The notes under the pieces were generated by a model that saw only the letters and a program-made list of their open reading frames with translations, ran no database searches and was not told the origin of the DNA. Made by a program: the position numbers and the translations under genes. This document shows positions 1 through 14,127 of a stretch of DNA of 64,000 nucleotides, piece after piece; position 1 is the first letter of the stretch, and every line of letters starts with the position of its first letter. This stretch comes from Leptospira stimsonii (GTDB lineage Bacteria > Spirochaetota > Leptospiria > Leptospirales > Leptospiraceae), in contig NZ_QHCT01000001.1 of the NCBI RefSeq assembly GCF_003545885.1, positions 992,001 through 1,056,000 of the forward strand, written 5' to 3'.

Positions 1-37
1 ACCAATGTGCAAAAAATAAAATTAAAATAGGGACCAT
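1..37 (-). CDS. 5' end of a minus-strand gene running off the window (membrane protein, possibly a fatty acid desaturase)
   Basis: On the minus strand an ATG at 37-35 follows a strong ribosome binding site (GAGGAGG, complement of 44-50) with a six-base spacer, and opens a frame reading MVPILILFFAHW before the window ends. Twelve hydrophobic residues suggest a transmembrane start. The pattern of hydrophobic residues followed by His-Trp resembles the first helix of acyl-CoA desaturases, but twelve residues cannot prove this. Two operator-like palindromes lie just upstream, at 65-110. The existence of a gene start is reasonably supported; its identity is a guess. Confidence 0.45.
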   Translation of the reverse strand, partial: MVPILILFFAHW

Positions 38-64
38 TTGGGGCCTCCTCTGTTTTTTCTCTTC

Positions 65-110
65 AACGAACATTGTTCGTTACCGCCAGAATAAGCGAAC
101 GTTGTTAATT
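65..110. promoter_or_regulatory. Twin operator-like palindromes, probable TetR-type regulator sites
   Basis: Positions 65-81 read AACGAACATTGTTCGTT, a perfect palindrome with 8-base arms about one central base. Positions 94-110 carry a degenerate copy (AGCGAACGTTGTTAATT, 13 of 17 matching) whose centre is 29 bp away. They lie between the minus-strand gene starting at 37 and the plus-strand gene at 233, closer to the former. The size and GAAC...GTTC core are typical of TetR-family operators. Which protein binds is not visible here; no TetR gene is in the window. Confidence 0.55.
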
Positions 111-232
111 AAGTAAAGAGAAAAACGAAAAGAATTCCTACTTTCCAAAAATGGGTTTTTTTGAGGATTTGGATCAAAACGAGTAAAATGGGCAAATCAC
201 CTGGTTTCGGGGGCTTTTTTCTATTTTTTTAG

Positions 233-1132
233 GTGGCATCGGTGGTAGCAAAGAAAGCAAAAAAAGCGGTCAAAAAGAAATCGGTAGGAACTCCTTCCTC
301 AAAATCCGGGAAAAAAGCGGTTTCCGCTTCCAAGACTGGAAAAACTCCTTCGAGTCGCGTTAAACTCAATGAAACGCTCCCTACGGGTCGCGTTTCAGGT
401 CGGAACTCCGTTGGCGTTTCTGGATCGAACGGGAAAAAAAATCCTTCGATAGAATCTCGTAAGTCTGATTCTTCTTCCATTTCAACAAAAGGAAAACATT
501 TCCCCGCGCCTTGGGATTTGAAAGGAGAAGGTTTTCTCTTTCCTCTTTGGGCGAAAAAAGATTACAACCGTGAAATGGGATTCTTCTCCGGAGAAGATTC
601 CAGACAATATTCCGGCGGTTTGGGTTCTTTGATGCTCGTGAACTATGAAACGAGTGACGTAGGACCTTATTACGAACTTCTTTATATTCCAGGGAATTTC
701 AACTACAAGGATCAATCTTACAAAAGGATCACGAGAATCTTTGTCTCAAGCCAGAAATCCGTAGAAGAAGGAATTCTCAACTGGGCGATTCCCAAAGAAA
801 GAGCCGACTTCACTTGGATCCGCGAGGGAAATCTTACAAAGGTCTCCGCTTTTCGAAACGGAAAAGAATTCTTCCGAGTCACGATCGCGACCAAAGGTTT
901 TTCCTTTCCCGTTTCCACAAAAATTCTTCCTTATACACTTTTACAAAAATCTCCCGATGGTTATCTGAGCACTCAGTTTATCGGAAAGGGGAAAGGAAGA
1001 ATCGCGACGATCCGCGAAATCTGGAGCGACGAGGCCGTGTTTCCGGACGCGATCAAGGGTGGAATTTTTAAAACCGGAATTCATTCCGATCCGTTCGAAT
1101 TGGTCTTCCCGGTCGCAGACAAGGTCGACTAA
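233..1132 (+). CDS. Acetoacetate decarboxylase-like protein with a lysine-rich N-terminal tail
   Basis: The 299-residue product has two parts. Residues 1 to about 80 are a low-complexity Lys/Ser/Thr tail with repeated AKKA/VKKK clusters, resembling histone-H1-like or Hc1-like tails. Residues about 85-299 match the acetoacetate decarboxylase-like fold: an early [10 protein letters not shown] motif, an ELLYIPG strand, and a region where INWAIPKE-like residues align with the YPKK segment holding the Schiff-base lysine; the first Lys is kept and the second is Glu. The start is GTG at 233 with no clear ribosome binding site; an in-frame ATG at 188 is cut off by a TAG at 230. A thiolase follows 64 bp downstream, so a role in acetoacetate or beta-ketoacid metabolism is plausible. 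The catalytic function is inferred only. Confidence 0.8.
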   Translation: MASVVAKKAKKAVKKKSVGTPSSKSGKKAVSASKTGKTPSSRVKLNETLPTGRVSGRNSVGVSGSNGKKNPSIESRKSDSSSISTKGKHFPAPWDLKGEGFLFPLWAKKDYNREMGFFSGEDSRQYSGGLGSLMLVNYETSDVGPYYELLYIPGNFNYKDQSYKRITRIFVSSQKSVEEGILNWAIPKERADFTWIREGNLTKVSAFRNGKEFFRVTIATKGFSFPVSTKILPYTLLQKSPDGYLSTQFIGKGKGRIATIREIWSDEAVFPDAIKGGIFKTGIHSDPFELVFPVADKVD

Positions 1133-1196
1133 CGTTTTTTTTGGGAATTCGAAGAAACATTCAATCATTAGAATATTAGAGTTATTAGGAGTAATC

Positions 1197-2378
1197 ATGG
1201 AAGAAGCAGTCATCCTGGACGGGATCAGAACCCCGTTCGGTAATTTTGGAGGAACTCTCAAGGACCTCAGTGCGGTGGATTTGGGAGTTTTGGCTTCTAA
1301 GGCAATTCTCGAAAAAACGGGAGTTTCTCCGGATGCGATCGGAGAATCCATTTTTGGAAACGTAATTCCTACGGGGAAAGAAGCGATCTATCTCGCGCGT
1401 CATATCGGTTTGAAAACCGGTCTTCCTCTGGGAGTTCCCGCTTTGACTTTAAATCGTCTCTGCGGCTCCGGAATGGAAGCGATCATCCAAGCCGCTAAAA
1501 AGATTTACCTGGGTGATGCGGATGCGGTTCTCGCAGGCGGTGTGGAATCGATGACTAACGCTCCTTACGTCGTGCGTAACGCTCGCTGGGGAGTTCGTTA
1601 CGGTTCTGCGGAATTCGAAGACACTCTGGAACAAGGTCTTACCGATCAGTATGTAGGTCTGATCATGGGTCAAACAGCCGAGAACCTCGCGGACCAATAT
1701 AAAATTTCCAGACAAGAACAAGACGAATGGGCGGCGATCTCACAAACTCGCGCTGAAAAAGCGACTTTAGAAGGAAGACTCAAAGACGAAATTCTTCCCG
1801 TAACTGTGGGCGGCAAAAAACCGATCACATTGGATAAAGATGAATTTATCAAAGGAGCCTCTGGCGTTGAAAAACTTTCAACTCTGAAAGCCGTGTTTCG
1901 TGAAGGTGGAACCGTGACCGCAGGGAACGCATCCGGTTTAAACGACGGTGGTGCGGCCACGATCGTAACTTCCGCTTCTTACGCACAAAAGATCGGTAAA
2001 AAACCTCTCGCGATCATCCGCGGTTATGGCCACGCGGGTTGTGACCCTGCAAAGATGGGAATCGGTCCTGCAATTGCGATTCCTGCGGCTCTGAAAAAAG
2101 CGGGCTTAAAACTTTCCGACATGAGTCTTGTAGAAGTCAACGAAGCCTTTGCCGCGCAGTATCTTGCAGTTCAAAAAGAATTGGGCCTCAATCCTGAAAT
2201 CACAAACGTAAACGGTGGTGCCGTTGCGATCGGGCATCCGCTTGGAGCTTCCGGTGCCAGAGTTACGATCACCCTTGCTTACGAACTTAAGAGAAGAAAG
2301 GCGAAGTATGGCATCGCTTCTCTATGTATCGGCGGTGGTCAAGGAATCGCGCTCGTTTTGGAAAATCCGGAAGTATAA
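1197..2378 (+). CDS. Acetyl-CoA C-acyltransferase (thiolase)
   Basis: A 393-residue thiolase of normal length. The nucleophilic Cys lies near residue 89 in NRLCGSG, the active-site His near 346 in [10 protein letters not shown], and the second Cys near 376 in SLCIGGGQG. The enzyme condenses two acetyl-CoA or cleaves 3-ketoacyl-CoA in the cytoplasm; sequence alone does not decide direction. The open frame extends back to 1059, but the ATG at 1197 has an AGGAG five bases upstream and begins with the family's standard [16 protein letters not shown] paralogue of the same length lies at 56536-57717. A strong terminator follows. Confidence 0.95.
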   Translation: MEEAVILDGIRTPFGNFGGTLKDLSAVDLGVLASKAILEKTGVSPDAIGESIFGNVIPTGKEAIYLARHIGLKTGLPLGVPALTLNRLCGSGMEAIIQAAKKIYLGDADAVLAGGVESMTNAPYVVRNARWGVRYGSAEFEDTLEQGLTDQYVGLIMGQTAENLADQYKISRQEQDEWAAISQTRAEKATLEGRLKDEILPVTVGGKKPITLDKDEFIKGASGVEKLSTLKAVFREGGTVTAGNASGLNDGGAATIVTSASYAQKIGKKPLAIIRGYGHAGCDPAKMGIGPAIAIPAALKKAGLKLSDMSLVEVNEAFAAQYLAVQKELGLNPEITNVNGGAVAIGHPLGASGARVTITLAYELKRRKAKYGIASLCIGGGQGIALVLENPEV

Positions 2379-2401
2379 AAACTTTTTGATTTGATCGTTT
2401 G

Positions 2402-2429
2402 AAAAGCCCGGATTCATCCGGGCTTTTTT
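2402..2429 (+). terminator. Rho-independent terminator after the thiolase
   Basis: A 12-base stem, AAAAGCCCGGAT pairing with ATCCGGGCTTTT, has a two-base centre and is followed by further T residues. It ends the ADC-like/thiolase unit. Confidence 0.93.
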
Positions 2430-2465
2430 ATCTTATAATAATATAGATAAGGTGATAATCTTTTT

Positions 2466-2786
2466 ATGAAACGAATTCTTCTATTTTTGTTCCTGATCGG
2501 CTTTGATGTTCTTGCGGTGGATTGGGAATTTTCATCTACAAACATCGTAATTGAAAATAATAAGAAAATGATTTTGTCCGGTAGGGTAAAGGGACCTGAA
2601 TGTAAGAAACTTAGAATCGTCGCGAAGGCCCAAAATGAAAGTGGAGAAAAAAGAACCCTGATCGGTATTGTCGAAGCACTTGAAAATGAAGGGAGTCGAT
2701 TGTTTACTATCGCGGAGTCTATCTACTCAAAACGAATCGAAAACTGGACCTTGTTAGAAATATCCGCAAGGTGTCAATCAAAGTGA
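2466..2786 (+). CDS. Small exported protein of unknown function
   Basis: A 106-residue protein beginning MKRILLFLFLIGFDVLA, a classic signal peptide with likely cleavage after LA. The mature part of about 89 residues is beta-rich in appearance, with two cysteines (PECKK near residue 48 and ARCQSK at the end) that could form a disulfide in the periplasm. A GGTGAT lies upstream of the ATG. No family was recognised. It sits between the thiolase terminator and the frameshifted membrane gene. Confidence 0.7.
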   Translation: MKRILLFLFLIGFDVLAVDWEFSSTNIVIENNKKMILSGRVKGPECKKLRIVAKAQNESGEKRTLIGIVEALENEGSRLFTIAESIYSKRIENWTLLEISARCQSK

Positions 2787-2831
2787 TTTTAAGCTGTATA
2801 TTAATATTTTAGAATCTATTTCTTTAAAACT

Positions 2832-3535
2832 ATGAATCAACGATTTCAGCTCTGGTCAAATCTTCACTTTCTACTTTTGTTCTCACCGGAGTTGCGATCT
2901 TTCTTCTTCTGTGGATTGCGAGAAAAGATTCTTCCGGAAACGTAAGTAAAAAAATAGGCCAGACGTTGGCTTGGGTCTTGATTTTAAATTATATCGTTTA
3001 CGTAATCTATCGAATCGATTCTGGTCATTGGGAAATACGTTACGATCTTCCGATGGAATTCTGCAATTGGGCGATGATTGTGACTTCGATCGCGCTCCTG
3101 ACTCACAATCGAACGTTTGCAGAACTCTCTTACTTCTGGGTGATGAGCGGTTCCATCAACGGTGTAATAACTCCGGATCTTCAGGTGACGTTTCCGCACC
3201 TTTATTTTTTTATTTTCTTCATCGCGCATTCGGGACTTGTGATCGCTTCGCTTTATATCGTCTTTGGTCTGAGATTAGAGCCGCGACCCTGGGCCGTTCT
3301 TAGGACATTCTTATATTCTCAGATATTTTTTATTTCCGCGTTTGTGATCGATTTTCTTTTGGATGGAAACTACGGATATATGATGTCCAAGCCTACTGCC
3401 GGTTCCGCGTTGGATTTTCTGAGCGACTGGCCTTATTATCTGATCCAGATGCAACTGATCGGTCTGTGTTTTTTCTTTCTTCTTTATCTTCCGTTTTATT
3501 TTAAGAATCGAAAAATTAAATTTTCTGAATATTAG
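2832..3535 (+). pseudogene. TIGR02206/YwaF-type integral membrane protein, split by a one-base frameshift
   Basis: From the ATG at 2832 the frame reads MNQRFQLWSNLHF, then degenerates to a stop. Shifting frame at the TTT run 2868-2870 continues at once as STFVLTGVAIFLLLW and runs without a stop to 3535. Joined, the product is about 234 residues with roughly six or seven transmembrane segments, the usual length of this family, and FQLWSNLH is its conserved N-terminal start. In the downstream frame the only usable start is TTG 2966, which would drop the first two helices. One missing T explains everything. It may be a real inactivating mutation, phase variation at a short tract, or a sequencing error. 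Confidence 0.72.
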
Positions 3536-4566
3536 GATAAGGCCGTTTTCTTTTTTTATAACGACTTGAGACGAATGATTTTTTTCTTATTGAGACTTGC
3601 TTTTCCGGAGGCAAAGGAAAGCGTTTTTCTTAATTGTTCTTTCAGTCGGTACGTTTATTTCGAATATTCGCCGTCTTCTTCAATTCCTCAGATCGAAGTT
3701 TGAGAAACGAAAGAAAAAGAATCTGGGTTGTGGCGATGGAAAAAACGGAATCAAAAGGAAATCATTTTCCGATCCGTTTGAATCGTTCGGGCTCGTTGAG
3801 GTTTTTTAAGATTGAAAGATCGGGAACGGAAGAGAAGTCGATTTGTTCTATAAGAAATTCGAAAGATGAAAATGGGATTCTTCTTTTTTCCGATAAAAAA
3901 ATGGATCCTACTTTAGATCCGTTTATTCGTAGGAAAACGGTTCTCCGAATTCTTCAGAGTTTTTTTCTCCATTGATTTTTCCAACGGATAGAAAACGAAA
4001 TTGCAAAACCCGCTCCCATTGTTTTGATTCGCGCCGGTCGTATTCGATTTTACTCAAAAAAATTTAGAATTTTTTATCAAAGAGGGCAAGTCGAGCTTCA
4101 AGGAGAATGGGCAGATTCTTTGGAAAGCGTGATCGCGGGAGTTCCCACACTTTATTTCGATTAGAGCTAGAAATTCTTTGTAATAGTTCCTACATTTTTA
4201 AAACGAAAGGGTTTCGGACGTCCCTGTTCGACTTTTTTTATTGGGCTTTAAAAACGATTGGATTCCATTCGGAGAAGGTGTTAGAGTTCCTACACGGAAT
4301 CTTGTTGGAAAAAGGAGACACCTTCTCACAAACAAAAAACGTATTTGAATTTGCTTTCGATCCTTCTTTCAAGAATCCGCTTTGGTTTTCGTTTTCGTAC
4401 CTTCTTGACGGTAAAGGATTCTCTTCGAATCCTGCATTACAGAGCTCTTAATTCCAGGTTCCAATACCGATTTCGAGGCTGTACCGGTTTTCCGGCTATC
4501 GGCGATTCAGGCGGGATGCCAGGAACCATCGGACGAGTTCAAATTCGACCAAGGTGTGCTATTAAA
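3536..4566. other. About 1 kb without a convincing gene
   Basis: No open frame here has homology, a good ribosome binding site or consistent coding character. The best candidate is a short plus frame from ATG 3736 to 3975 (80 residues, no recognised family). The stretch carries inverted GTAGGAACT-type short repeats at 4185-4193 and 4285-4293. It also has a perfect 10-bp inverted repeat (GAGAAGGTGT at 4272-4281 with its complement at 4318-4327) around a 36-base loop. The promoter of the acyl-CoA dehydrogenase operon should lie near its right end. Confidence 0.5.
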
Positions 4567-5726
4567 ATGGAATTTGCCCTTTCCAGCGAACAGAAAGAAT
4601 TACGTGATCTCGCGAGAAAATTCGCGAAAGAAGAAATGCGTCCTCGCGCGGAACATCACGATCATACGGGAGAATATCCCATGGAAGTCCTCAAAAAGGC
4701 CTGGGAAATCGGCCTTATGAACATCCATATTGAACCTCAGTTCAACGGTTCTGGAATGGCGGAATTAGACGACGTTATCATTGGAGAAGAATTATTCTGG
4801 GGATGTTCCGCAATGGCGACGGCCATTCTCGCGAACAACCTCGCCCTCGCACCGGTTCTCCTCGGCGCGAGCGATAAGATCAAAAAAGAATTCGTTCAGC
4901 CTATGACGGAAGAATTCAAACTCGCGGCTTATGCGGTCACCGAACCGGGCGCCGGATCGGACGTCGCGGCGATTCGTACTTCCGCAAAAAAAGTCGGAGA
5001 CGAATACATCATCAACGGATCTAAGATGTGGATCACAAACGCGGGTTACGCCGATTGGTTTTTTGTTCTCACAAAGACGGATCCTTCTGCGGGACATAAG
5101 GGCATCACCGGCTTTATCGTCGATGCGAAATCTCCCGGAATCATCATGGGGAAAAAAGAGATCAACATGGGTCAGAAATGTTCTGATACTCGTGGAATCA
5201 CTTTCGAAGACGTGAAAGTTCCCGCTTGGCAGATGGTCGGTCGTGAAGGGGAAGGTTTTAAGATCGCGATGGGCGCGTTCGATCACACTCGTCCCGGAGT
5301 TGCGATCGGTGCAGTCGGAGTTGCGCGTGCCGCGATGGAGCACGCGATTCAATATGCGAACACTCGTAACACTTTCGGACGTCCTATCATGGACAACCAA
5401 GGGATTTCCTTTATGATCGCAGAGATGGCGCGCGATATCGAAGCGGGTCGTCTTCTTTGTTACCAAGCCGCATGGATGATCGACAATAAATTTAGAAATA
5501 CATACCAAGCCTCGATCGCGAAGATGTTTTGCGCCGATATGTGTATGCGAGTCTGTACCGATGCGGTTCAGGTTCTCGGCGGGTACGGTTTTAATACGGA
5601 ATATCCCGTCGAAAAACTAATGCGCGACGCAAAGATCTTCCAAATCTACGAAGGAACTTCTCAAATTCAAAGAATGATCGTTTCCCGTTTTCTCGCGGAT
5701 GGAAAGGGAATCGAGGGACCGAATTT

Positions 5727-5730
<4 letters not shown>
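4567..5730 (+). CDS. Acyl-CoA dehydrogenase
   Basis: A 387-residue flavoprotein of standard length that oxidises acyl-CoA to trans-2-enoyl-CoA with FAD, the first step of beta-oxidation. Visible motifs are [12 protein letters not shown] near residue 122, [12 protein letters not shown] near 150, and QVLGGYGF with the catalytic Glu near residue 362 in [10 protein letters not shown]. The open frame extends back to 4345, but ATG 4567 has AAGGTG upstream and starts with the family's [14 protein letters not shown]. Its stop codon overlaps the predicted trpE start, making it the first gene of a five-gene unit. Chain-length preference cannot be read from the sequence. Confidence 0.95.
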
Positions 5731-7812
<2,082 letters not shown>

Positions 7813-7816
<4 letters not shown>

Positions 7817-9711
7817 AGCTTTTTTTCAGGCTTTTGTCTTACTCCGTACATTACAAGTATCGATTCTCTTTGGGAATCGTATTTGCGCTTTTGACGGCGA
7901 TCCTCAACGCCGTTTCACTCACCGCATTCATTCCTCTTTTTGATTCTTTGGGCAACGACAAACAAACCCGTTTTCAGTTGCAACTAACGTTGCCGGAACA
8001 AAGAATCCTTCTCAAAGAGAAGGTTTTTGGAGATGAGTCTCTTGACGGGTTGGAAAGGACTAAACTCCTTTTGATCGACGTAAAGGAATGGATCAACGGA
8101 AGAACCAAAGGCCTCGAACCGAAGGAAGTCGTTTGGGCGATTTGTATCATCGTGATGCCGCTCTATCTTTTGAAGTTGATCACGTATCTTTTATCCGTTT
8201 TCTGTATCGCAACGGCCGGATACAAAGCAGTTCGGGACATTCGACAAGAATTGTTCGAGAAGAATCAACTTCTTCCTCTCACTTACTTCTTCAAAGAAAA
8301 AACCGGGATGATGATGAGTAGAATCATCAACGACGTGGAAGTCGTGGCCGCCGTGATCTCGAGCAACTTCCGCGACGCGACGATCAACTTCTTTTACGTG
8401 ATCACTCACTTAATGGTTTTATTATATTTAAATACGGAACTGCTCATAGTCGCCTGTCTCACTGTGCCAGTGATCATTCTTCCCGTAACTTTGTTTACGA
8501 GAAAGATCACGAAGTCCACGATGCGTTCCCAGGAAAAAATGGCGGACCTCAACGCAAACATCCAAGAGATGATTTCCGGAATCAAGGTGATCCGAGTTTT
8601 TAACACGGAAAGTTACGAACAAGGAAAATTCGGGAAAATCAATCACAACGTTTATCGAAGAAACTTCAAAGGTCAATTTTATCTTCAGATCGCGCCCTCT
8701 CTTGTCGAGTTGACCTCCTCGATCGTAGTTCTCGGTTTTTTTGCCGCGGGTGCGAGTCTCATCTACAACGGAAGATTCACTCAGGGAGAATTTATGGCGT
8801 TTCTCCTAACGTTGCTTTTTCTCTTGAGGCCGTTGACTCAGCTTTCGCAGATGGTCGGAAAGATCACGCAGGCGATCGCTTCCGGAAAACGAATTTTCGA
8901 AATCATCGATTTGGAGACGGAAGACCACAGCGAAGAAAGTAAAATTTCCGCGCCACCTCTCGCAACGAGCATCGAATTTAAAAGTCTATTCTTCTCCTAT
9001 CCCGGAACAAACACGGCAGTTCTCAAAGACATCAATCTCAAGGTGAAAAAGGGTGAAACGATCGCGCTTATCGGAGCGAGCGGTTGTGGAAAGTCTACAC
9101 TCATGGACTTACTTCCGCGCTTCTTTGATCCGACCTCGGGTTCGATCGAATTCGACGGAACCGATATTCGAGATATCAGTCTCGGGGATCTTCGAAAAAA
9201 GATCGGGATCGTAACTCAGGATATATTTTTATTCCACGGATCCGTTGCGGATAATATCGCCTATGGAAAACCGGGAGCGACTCGCAAAGACGTGATCCGC
9301 GCGGCACGACTTGCACACGCCCACGACTTTATCAAAAAGATGGACAACGGATACGATAGCATTCTTGGAGTTCGGGGTCTCAATCTTTCCGGCGGTCAGA
9401 GACAAAGACTCGTGATCGCTCGAGCGCTATTACGCGACCCCGAAATTATGATCTTGGACGAAGCCACTTCCGCGTTGGACGTGGAATCGGAACGTCTTGT
9501 AAGCGATGCACTTCGACGTTTGTATGCGAATCGTACAACGTTTGTGATCGCGCATAGGCTTTCCACGATCAAAGACATTCCGAGAATCATCGTGATGGAT
9601 AACGGAAAGATCGTGGAAGAAGGGGATCACAATTCTCTCTATGAACAAAACGGAATCTATCGAAAACTTTCGGACAATCAATTTGCGGCGAATAACGGAG
9701 TGTTACCATGA
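7813..9711 (+). CDS. ABC exporter, MsbA-like half transporter
   Basis: A 632-residue half transporter: a six-helix transmembrane domain in residues 1 to about 345 and a nucleotide-binding domain after about 385. Walker [10 protein letters not shown] is near residue 422, the Q-loop TQDIF near 475, the signature LSGGQRQR near 524, Walker B IMILDEA near 545 and the H-loop AHRLS after it. This arrangement fits lipid flippases and peptide or drug exporters; the family cannot be narrowed safely. An insert of roughly 40 residues after the first helix (residues 50-95) is somewhat long. It overlaps trpG by four bases (ATGA) and the receiver gene by four bases. Confidence 0.92.
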
Positions 9712-10121
9712 AAAAGATCGTTTTGATCGTAGACGATAACGACCGCTATGCGAACAATCTCAAGGTTTGGTTTGAAAAAAACGGATTTGAAACCGTTCGC
9801 GCTGTGGATGCGGCGCAAGGTTGGGAAATCTATTCTCAGGATAAGAATCGATTTCATACGATCGTGACGGATATCACGATGGAAACCCAGACTTCGGGTC
9901 TTTGGATGATTCGCAAGATTCACAAGGATGGTTATCAGGGAAACAAAATCATCGCTACCACGGGTTTTGATTTTCCGGGAGTTATGTTTCTTTCCAGTTC
10001 GATTCTTCCCGGATTTGCGGGAATCGGATGGATGGTCCCGAAGGTTCCTCTGAAGGAAGGAAACGTGGTTTTCCTTCCTACTTTGTTGAAAAAGAAAATT
10101 CCTTACGAATCAATTCTCTGA
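9708..10121 (+). CDS. Stand-alone response-regulator receiver protein
   Basis: A 137-residue receiver domain with no output domain. The acidic pair (VDDND) is near residues 9-11, the phosphoacceptor Asp near 54 in VTDITM, the Thr near 83 in ATTGFD and the Lys near 111 in VPKVPL. CheY-like single-domain proteins act by protein contact. Its start overlaps the ABC exporter stop by four bases, so it is translated with that operon. No histidine kinase is adjacent. Its 3' end overlaps the convergent HEAT-repeat gene by 12 bases. Confidence 0.88.
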   Translation: MKKIVLIVDDNDRYANNLKVWFEKNGFETVRAVDAAQGWEIYSQDKNRFHTIVTDITMETQTSGLWMIRKIHKDGYQGNKIIATTGFDFPGVMFLSSSILPGFAGIGWMVPKVPLKEGNVVFLPTLLKKKIPYESIL

Positions 10122-11522
10122 AGGAGAACCGCTTTCCGGCGTTTGATCCGCGTTAGACGGACTTGCGGGGTCGGTCTCTTCCATATCGGAAGCCGGAGTA
10201 AACGTAGTCGGTTTCCGTTTGTATCTTTTCCCTTTTTTCTCTCTCGGAGAAGCAAGGATCGTTCTCATTTTCAGAAAAGGACCGAATACCCAGGACTGAA
10301 CCGTTTCATAGTAACTTTCCGGATTTTTAGATTCTAAAAGAAGTAAGTAGTAATGATCTTCCACGAATTTATCGCCAACTTTTTGGATAAATCGACGATC
10401 GCTTTTCTTTAGGATCTTTCCTACTTCGCCTAACGTTAGATTACGAAGTCTGCGGGAAGTTGGATACGGATTCTCCTGTGCGTAACCGCCTTCCACTTGT
10501 ACCGTTCCGAATTGAGAGAACGCTTTACGAAGATAGAGTTGCGCCAAAATTCTCTGATTCAATTCCTCCGAAGTGGAGTTTTCCAATATCCGAATAAAGG
10601 AGAACGTTCCGTAGAGGCTTGTGTTTTGTCCGATCGCTTCCACGATATTCTTCACTAATTCGGGCTTTGTTTCCAAGGTTTGTTCTAAAATTTTTAAAGA
10701 AGCTCTCGTTTTATGAATTCCCAGCGCTTCGATCGCGGTTTTTTGCAAGTCCGGATCTTCCGAATCCAGATACGTTTTGAATAATTTGAGGTCGTCGTTC
10801 ACTTGAAACGCCGCCAGACCCAAAAGCGAAGCTTTTACGATTTCGGTTCTCGTGGAACGGATTCCTTGGCGGATGAGTGCGTCCCTAGCGGAAGGATCCT
10901 TTGTTTTTCCCATTCCTCTCCAAGAAGAGAACTGAATATCCGGATCGTTCGACTTGATTCCCCTAAAAAAATAATCCAGAGAAGAGGGGGAGCCAATATC
11001 GGCTAACGCCTTATAGGCGGCTTGTCTTACCGCTTCTCCGTCTCTTTCGATCACGTGGTGGAGAGTTTTTACGCCGCCTCGCCCCATTCTTCCTAACGCT
11101 AAAACGGCGGCCGCACGAACTCTCGGAATCGGATGAGTAAGGGCCATACGATCCAGTGTTTTATACCGCTTTTCCGCTTCCGCGCGAAATACGATCAGAA
11201 TCCCTTTTTTGAGAGAAAGATCATAGTCGATTTCCTGTCTTTCTTTCGGCGTAAGGTCCTTTCTTTTTCTTCTTTCGTAAGAGGAAACTCCGTCGGATTC
11301 TTCCGTAAGATTTCTGGGATCGTCCACATTCAGACCGCTGGATGAATTTCCATCGGACGATTCTCCGGTTCCTGTCGCCGATTCCTCCGGTGCATCCACC
11401 GTTTTCGGAAGTTTGGATTCTTCTTGAAGTCGATTTCCGGAATCCGCATTTACTACGGAACTCAAAATGCCGAATACGAGAACCAAGAGAAAATACTTTT
11501 TAAGTTTAGAATATAAGGACAT
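10110..11522 (-). CDS. Exported HEAT-repeat protein
   Basis: The 470-residue product starts with a signal peptide ([20 protein letters not shown], cleavage after NADS or nearby). A Ser/Glu/Gly-rich linker follows to about residue 90, then HEAT-like helical repeats from about residue 125 to 330, with repeat cores such as [18 protein letters not shown] and [16 protein letters not shown]. The C-terminus is basic and then Pro/Ser-rich. HEAT repeats form protein-binding solenoids, here probably in the periplasm or envelope. AAGGT precedes the ATG. Function is unknown. Confidence 0.88.
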   Translation of the reverse strand: MSLYSKLKKYFLLVLVFGILSSVVNADSGNRLQEESKLPKTVDAPEESATGTGESSDGNSSSGLNVDDPRNLTEESDGVSSYERRKRKDLTPKERQEIDYDLSLKKGILIVFRAEAEKRYKTLDRMALTHPIPRVRAAAVLALGRMGRGGVKTLHHVIERDGEAVRQAAYKALADIGSPSSLDYFFRGIKSNDPDIQFSSWRGMGKTKDPSARDALIRQGIRSTRTEIVKASLLGLAAFQVNDDLKLFKTYLDSEDPDLQKTAIEALGIHKTRASLKILEQTLETKPELVKNIVEAIGQNTSLYGTFSFIRILENSTSEELNQRILAQLYLRKAFSQFGTVQVEGGYAQENPYPTSRRLRNLTLGEVGKILKKSDRRFIQKVGDKFVEDHYYLLLLESKNPESYYETVQSWVFGPFLKMRTILASPREKKGKRYKRKPTTFTPASDMEETDPASPSNADQTPESGSPSEN

Positions 11523-11637
11523 CGGTTACCTTTGAATGGTCAAATTTTTGCTAAGATGCTATTTATAAGTTCGTCCGATTTTTCAGCTTTTTCCTGTTTT
11601 TTTCCGTGACAAGCATGATTTCCTTTAACCGGAATGC

Positions 11638-11666
11638 TTGACGGAAGACGAGGAACCTGCTAAGTT
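11638..11666 (+). promoter_or_regulatory. Candidate sigma-70 promoter for hflX
   Basis: TTGACG at 11638-11643 and TAAGTT at 11661-11666 are separated by 17 bases. They end 24 bases before the proposed ATT start of hflX. The -10 match is only moderate. Confidence 0.45.
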
Positions 11667-11689
11667 TTAGCCATAGGGAGAATTTCTTT

Positions 11690-13789
<2,100 letters not shown>

Positions 13790-13792
13790 ATT

Positions 13793-14116
13793 TTATCGCT
13801 CCGGATAAAGTTTCCCTTCTCTATATTTCAGTCGGACTTTCTCGCTTGTTTGAAGCTCATCGACTCGATACTTCCCTCTCAACACAATTTCGATTCTTCC
13901 TCTTTGGGGAATCGAACCTTCGTATTCCAGATACTCCCTTCTATGAGAACGTTTTTTTTCAAATTCTACAACGCAACCATTTAGAAAAGCATTCAGATTC
14001 TCTTGGGAAGAACCGAAAGTCAGGAGTTCTTGTTCCTCGCCGGGATCCAGGAATAAGTCCAGATGTCCCCCATTCTCCTCAAAATGCAAAGACAAAGTGA
14101 AATCTTTCCATCGCAT
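13793..14116 (-). CDS. Small protein resembling a degenerate LigD 3'-phosphoesterase domain
   Basis: A 107-residue protein of uncertain function. [12 protein letters not shown] near the start and [16 protein letters not shown] with RGKY after it (residues about 62-82) match the layout of the LigD phosphoesterase family. There the equivalents are HYDLRLEL and a Y-x-x-FEG-x-IP-x-G-x-G-x-V motif followed by WDRG. The catalytic His of the first motif appears to be missing, so an inactive or diverged member is likely. It lies between hom and the STAS gene with gaps of 11 and 13 bases, so the three are probably co-transcribed. No ligase gene is nearby. Confidence 0.75.
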   Translation of the reverse strand: MRWKDFTLSLHFEENGGHLDLFLDPGEEQELLTFGSSQENLNAFLNGCVVEFEKKRSHRREYLEYEGSIPQRGRIEIVLRGKYRVDELQTSEKVRLKYREGKLYPER

Positions 14117-14127
14117 CCGCCGAATTT

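Noticed and set aside
3597..4451. Several plus frames in the first long spacer
   Set aside because: They overlap one another, contain dispersed repeats and show no homology; only the 3736-3975 frame is mentioned as a weak candidate.
4792..5508. 238-codon minus-strand open frame
   Set aside because: It lies antisense within the acyl-CoA dehydrogenase gene, whose sense frame has clear homology; its translation resembles nothing.
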